Below, piece after piece: positions 48,585 to 55,973 of a DNA stretch of 64,000 nt. The position numbers and the translations under genes were made by a program. This DNA comes from Novosphingobium sp. RL4. GTDB taxonomy: Bacteria; Pseudomonadota; Alphaproteobacteria; Sphingomonadales; Sphingomonadaceae. Within the stretch, counting starts at the first letter, position 1. Each line of letters opens with the position of its first letter. The stretch covers positions 769,501 to 833,500 of the forward strand of contig NZ_CP141945.1 in the NCBI RefSeq assembly GCF_035658495.1. Direction: 5' to 3'. Below the pieces are notes generated by a model. It was not told the origin of the DNA and made no database searches. It saw only the letters and a program-made list of their open reading frames with translations.

Positions 48585-49604
48585 TCAAAAGACGTCGTTG
48601 CAGCGGACGTGGACCTTGGTTTCGTCATTCGGCCCGCGCAGCGCCTCCAGCATCGCCGGGAGATCGGCCAGCGCGACATCGCGCGTCACGATCGTGGCGG
48701 GATCGACGTGGCCCTTGTCCATCCGGTCGGCGATGTAGAGGAACTCCTTCATCGAATAGCCCACCGCGAACCGCAGCGAGACGCACTTGTACGCGGCGAT
48801 AGCGGGAATCACCGGATCGGGCGCGGTGCAGAACCCCAGCGAGACCACCCGCCCGAACGGCCCTGCATGACGGATCGCGCGGCCCAGCATTCCTTCCGCG
48901 CCCACGCATTCGAAGATCACGCGCGGCGATCCGCCCAGCGCCTCGACGACTTCGCCCACCTCGTCCGCGCCATAGGCCCCGAAGGCGTCCGCTCCCATCG
49001 CCAGCGAAAGCTCCCGGCGCCGCGCCGAACGCGACATGGCAACGATGCGCCCCGCCCCCAGCCGCCGCGCCCAGTAGATCGCGTAAAGCGCCACCGTGCC
49101 GCCACCCAGCACCAGCACCGTGTCGCCCGGCTCGATATTCGCGAACCGCGCGCCGTAGAGGCTGATCGCCAGCGGCTCGATCAGGGCGCCGTCCGTCATC
49201 GACAGGGTGGCGGGCAACCGCGTCGCCACGGCGGCGGGCACGCTGGCGAACTGCGCGAAGCCCATCATCGCATTGCCCTCGCCCGACCGGCACAGCACAT
49301 TGTTGCCATGAGCCTGGCAGGTCTCGCACGATCCGCAGGCGACCGAGGGCAGCACCGCGATCCGGTCTCCCACCCGCCAGCCATCGACATCGCGGCCCAG
49401 CTCGACGATCTCGCCCGCATATTCGTGGCCGAAGCGCGCGTTCGGGCCATAGTCCCACGCGCCGCCCCTGGTCATCGACAGGTCGGTGCCGCAGATGCCG
49501 CAGCGGTGGACGCGGATCAAGACCTCGCCCGGCGCAGGGCGCGGCTCGGGCACGTCCTCGATGACCACGGGCTGCCCGCCGCCCGGATAGACCGCCGCCT
49601 TCAT
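48585..49604 (-). CDS. Zinc-dependent medium-chain alcohol dehydrogenase
   Basis: MDR-family dehydrogenase of 339 aa. The catalytic zinc ligands are in HRCGICGTD (C35) and GHEYAGE, the structural-zinc cysteines are CGSCETCQAHGNNVLC, and the NAD(P) site is VLVLGGGTVALYAIYWA. Threonine/sorbitol-dehydrogenase-like members share this layout. Its start overlaps the sulfotransferase stop by 4 nt and its stop is 11 nt upstream of the Gfo/Idh start. Together these two dehydrogenases suggest oxidation of a secondary or polyol-type alcohol, possibly after removal or addition of a sulfate group; the substrate is not known. Confidence 0.92.
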   Translation of the reverse strand: MKAAVYPGGGQPVVIEDVPEPRPAPGEVLIRVHRCGICGTDLSMTRGGAWDYGPNARFGHEYAGEIVELGRDVDGWRVGDRIAVLPSVACGSCETCQAHGNNVLCRSGEGNAMMGFAQFASVPAAVATRLPATLSMTDGALIEPLAISLYGARFANIEPGDTVLVLGGGTVALYAIYWARRLGAGRIVAMSRSARRRELSLAMGADAFGAYGADEVGEVVEALGGSPRVIFECVGAEGMLGRAIRHAGPFGRVVSLGFCTAPDPVIPAIAAYKCVSLRFAVGYSMKEFLYIADRMDKGHVDPATIVTRDVALADLPAMLEALRGPNDETKVHVRCNDVF

Positions 49605-50791
49605 GCCGCCTTCTCCAGCAGGTCGTAACGCGTCACATAGTCGCCGAAAGGCGCGCGCGCCTGCTGCTCGGTCATGCCGTAGTCGGCGATGTCGTAGCGA
49701 TGGGCGCCGTGCTGCAATTCGGGCTTCTGCGCGATACGGCGGGCGAAGGCGGCGCGGGTTTCATCGGGAATGTCCATGCCGATGAAACCGTAGATCCGCT
49801 CCATCACCGCCATCGGCCGATTGTGGAAATCGAGATGCGCGATGTCGAGCACCTGCCCCGGACGGCGCGCCTTCACAGCATCCGCCTTGCGCAGCGCGGC
49901 GGCCCACTTCGCCACCTCCCGCGCGAGCATGATCGGCCCGCGTTGGTCCGCGCGGCCCTGTTCGAGCACCGGGTGCATACCCATCAGCAGCGAAACCAGC
50001 GAAGGCACCGCCTTTGCCGGATCGCGGTGCGTCTGGATCACCCTGGCATCGGGAAACACCGCGAAGAGCAGGTCGAGGTTGTCGATATGGCCGGGGTTCT
50101 TGAGCAGCCAGCGGCGGCCCGGATCGTTCATGCCGATCAGCTGCACGCAGCGGCGATAGTGCGCATAGGCCGCATCCTCGCGCTGGCACTGCCACCAGGC
50201 GTCATAGCTCGCCGCGGACCAGCCGCAGGTCCACAAGTTGGAGACGAACGACTGGCGCAGCAACATGCAGCATTCGTGAACTTCCTCGGCCGCCACATGG
50301 TGCGCGGCGCGGCGCTGCGGGGCGGCGGCATAGCGCGCCTCGATCACCGCCATGGTCTTGCGATATTCGGGATAGTCCTGCCAGCGATCCACCGGAGGTC
50401 GCGGCATCGGCGCGTCGAGCAGCCAGGTCTGCAGCCCCTGGAAGCGCGGGTCCACCGCCATCAGGCGGTGCAGCGCCGTGGTCCCCGTGCGCGGCACCCC
50501 GGTGATGACCACCGGCGCCAGCACGGGCACGGCATCGAACCCGGGATTGTCCTTCATCGCCCGGATCGCGCCCGCCCGGCTGCGCAGCACGCCCAGCACC
50601 TGCCCCCAGGCCGCGCGCCGCCCCGTTTCGGTGAACTGCGGATCGTAGTCCATCGAATGCAGCAGCACGCCAAGGCCGGGGAGATAATCGTCCGGGCCGA
50701 AATCGTCATGCCCCAGCTCCCCCGCGACGATCTCGTGCGCGCGGTCGACGGCGGTGCGGAACCGGTCTGGCGGATCGTAACCGAGATCCAT
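49601..50791 (-). CDS. Stf-type sulfotransferase (second copy of the pair)
   Basis: PAPS-dependent sulfotransferase family protein of 396 aa, homologous in layout to the one at 22264. The phosphosulfate loop is VVITGVPRTGTTALHRLMAVDPRF near residue 92 and the second site is KNPGHIDNLDLLFAVFPDARVIQTHRDPAKAVPS. GGGAGAG lies 8 nt before the ATG. It follows the DUF1214-like gene by 30 nt and overlaps the alcohol dehydrogenase gene by 4 nt. The order here is DUF1214 first, sulfotransferase second, the reverse of the 22-24 kb pair. Confidence 0.9.
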   Translation of the reverse strand: MDLGYDPPDRFRTAVDRAHEIVAGELGHDDFGPDDYLPGLGVLLHSMDYDPQFTETGRRAAWGQVLGVLRSRAGAIRAMKDNPGFDAVPVLAPVVITGVPRTGTTALHRLMAVDPRFQGLQTWLLDAPMPRPPVDRWQDYPEYRKTMAVIEARYAAAPQRRAAHHVAAEEVHECCMLLRQSFVSNLWTCGWSAASYDAWWQCQREDAAYAHYRRCVQLIGMNDPGRRWLLKNPGHIDNLDLLFAVFPDARVIQTHRDPAKAVPSLVSLLMGMHPVLEQGRADQRGPIMLAREVAKWAAALRKADAVKARRPGQVLDIAHLDFHNRPMAVMERIYGFIGMDIPDETRAAFARRIAQKPELQHGAHRYDIADYGMTEQQARAPFGDYVTRYDLLEKAA

Positions 50792-50821
50792 GGCCTAAAC
50801 TCTCCCTGTTGGATTTATCGT

Positions 50822-51994
50822 TCACCAGCGCCGGCGCCGCTGGCAGGCTCTTACGCGCTGCCGCAGTTCCTCGGCCCGTTCCTGCGGCGTGACCACGGGC
50901 GTATCGGCGGGCAGGTGATCGCGCAGCTCTGCCAGCTTGACCCGCCTGATCGTCGGCACCGGCGCGCTGTCGCAGTCGTACCAGCGGCCATAGATGCCGC
51001 CCTCGGTATAGCCTGCCGGATCGAGCCAGTTCGGCACGCCGGGGTCCTCCAGCGCGATCACCGCGCGGTAGCGGCCGTCGCTGGAAAGGCGGGCGTAGTG
51101 GCCGTTGGAACTGGATATGCGGTAGACATATTCCAGCGCGTTGAAGCAGGGATCGTTGAGCTGGATGTTCCAGTACGGCGCGTGCGCGGGAACCTCCGTC
51201 TCGATCACCAGCGCCTCGTCCGGGTCGAACCGGAAGCAGGCGGGCCAGTAGACCTGCTTGGCCAGCGCCCCGGCCATGCGCACCGGCTCGAACACGTTGA
51301 AGCCCACGCGCTCCTTCACCCCGTTCTGCATGGGATAGTAGAGACGGGTCTTGCGGCCGGGAAACTTCGCCATTTCGCCGATGCGGTGCAGGATCTCCTC
51401 CGGCGAGAGGCGCGGTTTGGGCGGAACCGGGTCGAGACATTCGATGGAGAGGTGCGGGTCGATCTCGTTCAGCCAGTCGTAGCTGCGGAACCGCAAGTAG
51501 AGATACCCCGCCTCCGGATCGATCCGCGCCCACTTGCCTTCATATCCGGCGGGACGTTCGGCGCTGAAGATCACCGAGAAATCCTCGCCCGGCGCAAGGC
51601 CGAGGTCGATGTCGTCCACCTCGTTGTGCCCGTTGGGGCGCGGCATCACGTCCACCGAGCCGGACTGCACCTTCTGGCTGGTGAAAGAGAGGATCCGGCA
51701 GGTCCCGCGATTGCCCGAGACGCGGTAGGTCAGGTCGCCCCGGATCGGCGACTGCACGTAGATGTCGTCCGGGTTGGGCTGGAGCGTGTAGACCGGGTTC
51801 CACAGCGGAGCCCAGTCCGGGTGTTCCGGCGTGGCGTGGAAATAGGCGAAATAGGCGTAGGAGAGGCTGGTCATCGTCTGGCGATAGACGTCGGCGCGAT
51901 AGGCGGGATCGTCGGGCCGCCAGGTGTCCTGGAGATTGGCGACCGCGCTTTCCAGCCCGGTCAGATAGGCAAGGATGCTCGGCTCGATCTCCAT
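50822..51994 (-). CDS. DUF1214-like protein (second copy)
   Basis: Soluble protein of 390 aa without signal peptide. It shares with the protein at 23439 the motifs NPDDIY...YRVSG, DEALVIETEVPAHAPYWNIQL and NWLDPAGYTEGGIYGRW, the last two being the recognisable C-terminal DUF1214 core. The C-terminus is Arg-rich (RVRACQRRRRW). First gene of the leftward operon; GGAGAGG sits ~9 nt before the ATG. The divergent promoter holds a dyad that recurs next to the VOC gene. Function unknown; genetic coupling to a sulfotransferase twice in this window is the main clue. Confidence 0.8.
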   Translation of the reverse strand: MEIEPSILAYLTGLESAVANLQDTWRPDDPAYRADVYRQTMTSLSYAYFAYFHATPEHPDWAPLWNPVYTLQPNPDDIYVQSPIRGDLTYRVSGNRGTCRILSFTSQKVQSGSVDVMPRPNGHNEVDDIDLGLAPGEDFSVIFSAERPAGYEGKWARIDPEAGYLYLRFRSYDWLNEIDPHLSIECLDPVPPKPRLSPEEILHRIGEMAKFPGRKTRLYYPMQNGVKERVGFNVFEPVRMAGALAKQVYWPACFRFDPDEALVIETEVPAHAPYWNIQLNDPCFNALEYVYRISSSNGHYARLSSDGRYRAVIALEDPGVPNWLDPAGYTEGGIYGRWYDCDSAPVPTIRRVKLAELRDHLPADTPVVTPQERAEELRQRVRACQRRRRW

Positions 51995-52034
51995 GACGCT
52001 GGCCTCTCCGCCGGTTTCGCGACCGGCATATTTA

Positions 52035-52049
52035 GATAGTGATTGCTAT
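52035..52049 (-). promoter_or_regulatory. Operator candidate 1: ATAGC-N4-ACTATC
   Basis: On the minus strand the sequence reads ATAGCAATCACTATC. It lies about 40 nt upstream of the DUF1214-like start in an AT-rich stretch, where it would overlap that promoter. The same flanks recur at 52148-52162. Confidence 0.6.
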
Positions 52050-52147
52050 TTATATTCGTGCAGGACCGCCTCGCAAGACATTCGGGGCGGCAACGCCTCC
52101 GCCAACGCCGGGGCGATGGGTCGTCAGTGCGAACTTGTCCGACGTAG

Positions 52148-52162
52148 ATAGCGGATACTATC
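52148..52162 (+). promoter_or_regulatory. Operator candidate 2: ATAGC-N4-ACTATC
   Basis: Reads ATAGCGGATACTATC, identical to the first site outside the central four bases and facing the other way. It lies 25 nt upstream of the VOC start. The TetR regulator encoded at 52793 is the obvious candidate to bind both. Confidence 0.6.
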
Positions 52163-52187
52163 ACGAATGCCCTTCACGGAGTTCACG

Positions 52188-52700
52188 ATGACGCTCTCGC
52201 TTGCGCGGCCTGCCGGAACGCTTGCCCCCGGGTCGGGGCTGCTCCTCGCCGAGCATTTCCAGATGGCCTATGCCACCAACGACATCGCCGCCGCGCGGGA
52301 CCTGTTCTCGCGCCGCCTCGGCATCCGGGAGTTTTGCGTGCTGGAAGGGCAGCTTGCGGCAGGGGGCTGGATCAGGGCCGAACTCGCCTGGCACGGGACG
52401 GTGATGTACGAACTGATCGAGGCTTCCGGCCCCGGCTCCGAAATCTACATGAGCCGCCAGCCGCCGGGCGAAGGCCCCCGCCTCTGGCACCACCACCTCG
52501 GCTTCCTGATCCATGACGAGGCCCAGTGGCAGGGCGTGCAGCAGGGCGCGCAGGGCAATGGCTGGGCCATGCCTTACGAAAGCCGCAACCCGCTGCTCCA
52601 GGCCTGCTTCGTGGACGTGCCGGAACTGGGGCATTATCTCGAATATCTCTATCCGGGCGAAGCGGGGCTGGCGTTTTTCGCCTCGGTGCCGAGGAATTGA
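52188..52700 (+). CDS. VOC (glyoxalase/dioxygenase superfamily) protein
   Basis: Metal-binding vicinal-oxygen-chelate fold protein of 170 aa. Two beta-alpha-beta-beta-beta modules can be traced: HFQMAYATNDIAAARDLFSRRLGIREF and RLWHHHLGFLIHDEAQWQGVQQ; His in LWHHHLGF and Glu in MYELIEA and YLEYLYPG are candidate ligands. The start at 52188 has CGGAG 6 nt upstream; the ATG at 52167 lacks one. It is divergent from the DUF1214 operon with shared dyads in the promoter and precedes a TetR gene by 92 nt. The reaction is unknown; isomerase or dioxygenase roles are both possible. Confidence 0.82.
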   Translation: MTLSLARPAGTLAPGSGLLLAEHFQMAYATNDIAAARDLFSRRLGIREFCVLEGQLAAGGWIRAELAWHGTVMYELIEASGPGSEIYMSRQPPGEGPRLWHHHLGFLIHDEAQWQGVQQGAQGNGWAMPYESRNPLLQACFVDVPELGHYLEYLYPGEAGLAFFASVPRN

Positions 52701-52792
52701 GAGCATACCGGCGCTACAGGCCGTTTGGACAAACCCGCGCCGTCCCCTAAACGGGCCGGCGCCGGGATATCGCGGCCATCGATGGAGCGGAA

Positions 52793-53509
52793 GTGGACGA
52801 AGCGACGAAACCCGCGCGCCGCAAGCGGCGCAGTTCGCAGGAAGTGACCCGCCGCCTGCTCGAAGCGGCGGAAGAGGAGTTCCGCCGCTGCGGCTATGCC
52901 GGGGCGACGACGGCGGCGATCGCCCGGCGCGCCGAAAGCACCGAGGCGCAGCTGTTCCGCACGTTCCCCTCGAAGGCCGCGCTGTTCCAGGAAGCCGTGT
53001 TCGCCCCGCTGGACCGCCATCTGGAGCGCTTCAATGCCGAGCATTCGATCACGGATTCCAGCCCCGACGCAGGCGGGCCCGGCGAAGCCGCGCGGCGGGA
53101 GAATGCGCGGCTCTACGTTTCGGAGCTGGGGCGTTTTCTCAAGGATCATGCCCCGCTGCTGATGGCGGCGCTGACGGCCGGGACATATGGCGAGGATCAG
53201 GGCGCAAGCGCGCGGGCGATCGACAGCCTCAACGCCTACTTCGAACGCGGCGCGGCCACGCGCGCACATCGCGTGCGCCGCCGGAACGAGGCGGGAGAAG
53301 GCGCGAAGTCGCAGGATGACGGCGCGCAGGATGGCGGAACGCAGCCGGTCGTCGATCCGCGGCTGATGGTGCGGGTGTCCTTCGCGGCGGTGCTGGGCAA
53401 CGTCCTGTTCCGCGACATGCTGTTCCCCGCCGGTCTGGCAGGCGATGACGAGATCGACGCGGCGATGCTCGACTTCATGCTGCACGGCACCGGTTCCGAT
53501 TCCGGCTGA
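52793..53509 (+). CDS. TetR family transcriptional regulator
   Basis: Regulator of 238 aa with GTG start and GGAG 7 nt upstream. The N-terminal HTH is clear (RRLLEAAEEEFRRCGYAGATTAAIARRAESTEAQLFRTFPSKAALFQEAVF). The C-terminal part holds a glutamine/glycine-rich, charged insertion (NEAGEGAKSQDDGAQDGGTQP) that is longer than in most relatives. It follows the VOC gene on the same strand, and the pair of identical dyads in the VOC/DUF1214 divergent promoter is its probable target. Confidence 0.9.
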   Translation: MDEATKPARRKRRSSQEVTRRLLEAAEEEFRRCGYAGATTAAIARRAESTEAQLFRTFPSKAALFQEAVFAPLDRHLERFNAEHSITDSSPDAGGPGEAARRENARLYVSELGRFLKDHAPLLMAALTAGTYGEDQGASARAIDSLNAYFERGAATRAHRVRRRNEAGEGAKSQDDGAQDGGTQPVVDPRLMVRVSFAAVLGNVLFRDMLFPAGLAGDDEIDAAMLDFMLHGTGSDSG

Positions 53510-53533
53510 ACCTGCCGCCGCCTCACCCAGTGC

Positions 53534-55789
53534 CTATCCGCCCGCCGGGCGCGCGTCGGCAGCGGTGGGCGCGAGGAGTTCGTGGACCTTGCCCACCAGC
53601 GCGGCGATCTCGAACGGCTTGGTCATGATCGCCGAAAGGCTTTCGAGCTGGCCGTTGGAGGCGACGACGTTCTCGGCATAGCCGGTGATGAACAGCACCT
53701 TGAGATCGGGCCGCTGCACCCGCGCCATATCCACCACCTCGCGCCCGGTCATGCCGTGCGGCAAGCCGACATCGGTGACCACCAGGTCTATGCGCGGCGC
53801 GGCCTCCAGTATGCCCAGCGCCGAGCGGCCGTCACCCGCTTCGAGCACGACGAAACCGGCCTCCTCCAGCACTTCGACCACGAGCATGCGGATCATCGGC
53901 TCGTCGTCCACCACGAGGATGACCTGCCCTTCGCCGGCGGCGTCGGGCGCGCCGTCCTCTGCCGGGGAAACCTCGGGCGCCGCCGCAACGCCGTGACGGG
54001 GGAGAACGATCGACATCCTGGTGCCTTTCCCGGGCTCGCTGTCGATGACCACCTGCCCGCCGGACTGGCGCACGAAGCCGTAGATCATCGAGAGGCCAAG
54101 GCCGGTGCCCTGCCCGAAGGGTTTGGTGGTGAAGAAAGGATCGAATGCCCGCGAAGCGACTTCGGCGGACATGCCGGTGCCGGTATCGGAAACATCGAGA
54201 ACCACGTAATCGCCCGGCGCCAGGCCGAGCCGGCGGGCATCGTGTCCCTCAATGGTCCGGCCCTGCGTGGCGATCGTCAGCGTGCCGCCGTCCGGCATGG
54301 CATCGCGCGCGTTGATGCAGAGGTTGAGCAGCGCATTCTCAAGCTGGTTGCGATCGATCAGCACCGGCCACCCCGTGGAGCCGCGCACCTCGACCCGGAT
54401 CGCCGGTCCCATCGTGCGGCGCACCAGTTCCTCCAGGTCGGCGACGAGACGGTCCACCCCGGTCGGCTGCGGGTCCAGCGTCTGCTGCCGCGAAAACGCC
54501 AGCAGCCTGTGCGTCAGCGACGCCGCGCGCTTCACTGCGCCTTCGGCGGCGTCGAAATAGCGCTCCAGATCGTCATGTCGCCCCTGCCGGACGCGCAGCC
54601 ACAGCATTTCGAGGCTGCCTCCCAGCCCGGTCAGCAGGTTGTTGAAATCGTGCGCCAGCCCGCCGGTAAGCTGGCCCACCGCCTCCATCTTCTGCGCCTG
54701 CCGCAGCGCCGCTTCCACTTCCAGCAGCTTGCGGGTGCGGTCCTCCACCCGGCGTTCGAGCGTCTCGTTCAGTTCGCGCAAGGCATCCGCGCTCAGGCGC
54801 AGGTCCGCCTCCACCGAGACGCGTTCGACATGGACCCATGACCGCTCGGTCACTTCGGCGATGATCTCCAGGTCGTAGTCGCTCCAGACGCGCGGCGCCT
54901 TGTCGTGGATCGCCATGAGCGCGGTGAGGCGGCCGGACTTGACCAGCGGCATGCAGATCGTGGCGGCAATGCCGATGTCCTGGAAGGTGCGGGCCTCGTG
55001 ACTGGGCAGTTCGCGGGCATTGTCATTGACGATAAGCGGGCGGTTGGCCCGCAGTTCGCGCACCGCAAGGCTGCCGAAATCGGCGAGACTGTAGTGCCCC
55101 AGGATCGAGGGTACGCCCGGCGCGTGCCAGTCTCCCCGGATGGTGAAGCCGTCCTGGTCCTCGTCCATGTCGGCATAGGCGCAGTTCGACAGGCCGAGAT
55201 GCTCCCCGGTCATCCGGGTGGTGACGGCCAGCACTTCGTCGGCGTCCCGGCAGTTGATGGTCGCCTGGCCGAGCGCGTCGAGGAAGGCGAGCTTCTCTGC
55301 CGTGCGCCGCAGTTTCCTGCGCGCGTGATGCGCCTCGGTGCATTCGTGCAGCACCGCAAGCACCCCCACCGGGGCGCCAGCATCGTCGCGGACCGGGGAA
55401 TAATCGATATCGAGGAAGGCCGGTTCGGGGCATCCGCTGCGTTCGAACAGGAATTCCTGGTCGGCGAAGGTGCGCGATCCGCCCATGAGCACATCGGCAA
55501 TGATCCCGCGGTTGAAGTCCGCCACTTCCGGCCAGCTTTCCAGCACGCTGGAGCCCAGCGACATCGGATGGCGCCCGGCGGCAATGGGGATGTAGGGATC
55601 GTTGTAGATCATCGTCCCGCGCTCCCCCATGAGCAGCGCCATCGGCACTTTCGCCGAGAGAACCAGATCGACCACGGCCTTCAGCCCCGCCGGCCACGCC
55701 TCCAGCGGACCAAGCGGCGTAGCGGCCCAATCGTGGTTCCTGACAAGACCGGAAAGTTCGCCGGCGCCCCCTGGAAAATTCAAGTCCAC
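53534..55789 (-). CDS. PAS-GAF hybrid histidine kinase with C-terminal receiver
   Basis: Soluble hybrid kinase of about 751 aa without membrane segments. Order: PAS-like domain (~25-155, from HDWAATPLGPLEAW), GAF domain (~175-320), coiled coil (~330-370), HisKA with H380 in GGLAHDFNNLL, HATPase (NALLNLCINARDAM; DVSDTGTGMS; GQGTGLGLSM) and a receiver with DD at VILVVDDEP, acceptor Asp in LVVTDVGLP and Lys in MTKPFE. No ATG lies at a suitable place: GTG 55789 or TTG 55783, with AAGAGG upstream, are the best starts, since the frame upstream runs into the divergent intergenic repeat. It probably senses a cytoplasmic signal (light or redox via PAS/GAF is possible). Confidence 0.85.
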   Translation of the reverse strand: MDLNFPGGAGELSGLVRNHDWAATPLGPLEAWPAGLKAVVDLVLSAKVPMALLMGERGTMIYNDPYIPIAAGRHPMSLGSSVLESWPEVADFNRGIIADVLMGGSRTFADQEFLFERSGCPEPAFLDIDYSPVRDDAGAPVGVLAVLHECTEAHHARRKLRRTAEKLAFLDALGQATINCRDADEVLAVTTRMTGEHLGLSNCAYADMDEDQDGFTIRGDWHAPGVPSILGHYSLADFGSLAVRELRANRPLIVNDNARELPSHEARTFQDIGIAATICMPLVKSGRLTALMAIHDKAPRVWSDYDLEIIAEVTERSWVHVERVSVEADLRLSADALRELNETLERRVEDRTRKLLEVEAALRQAQKMEAVGQLTGGLAHDFNNLLTGLGGSLEMLWLRVRQGRHDDLERYFDAAEGAVKRAASLTHRLLAFSRQQTLDPQPTGVDRLVADLEELVRRTMGPAIRVEVRGSTGWPVLIDRNQLENALLNLCINARDAMPDGGTLTIATQGRTIEGHDARRLGLAPGDYVVLDVSDTGTGMSAEVASRAFDPFFTTKPFGQGTGLGLSMIYGFVRQSGGQVVIDSEPGKGTRMSIVLPRHGVAAAPEVSPAEDGAPDAAGEGQVILVVDDEPMIRMLVVEVLEEAGFVVLEAGDGRSALGILEAAPRIDLVVTDVGLPHGMTGREVVDMARVQRPDLKVLFITGYAENVVASNGQLESLSAIMTKPFEIAALVGKVHELLAPTAADARPAGG

Positions 55790-55857
55790 CACCCTCTTCG
55801 CAAGCGAGAATTGCTTGACGCCAACGTCAACTCCCGGCCGCGCGCGATGTTCCCGCA

Positions 55858-55911
55858 GCGGCGGATGCGAACGTGAACAAGATGCTCTTGCTATCCGTTC
55901 GCATCCGCCGC
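55858..55911. repeat. 16-bp perfect inverted repeat with nested stem between divergent kinases
   Basis: GCGGCGGATGCGAACG (55858-55873) is repeated as its exact reverse complement at 55896-55911. Inside the 22-nt loop a second dyad CAAGA-TGC-TCTTG (55878-55890) is centred within 1 nt of the outer axis. No T tract follows on either strand. A smaller dyad TTGACG-N4-CGTCAA lies nearby at 55815-55830. All fall in the 184-nt gap between two divergent kinase genes. Confidence 0.75.
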
Positions 55912-55973
55912 AATCGAGCACACCGGATGTTCCGAAGGCCGGATTCCACGGGCCGATACAACAGGGCGCACGC

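Noticed and set aside
55858..55911. Intrinsic terminator
   Set aside because: There is no U tract on either strand and the element lies between divergent, not convergent, genes.
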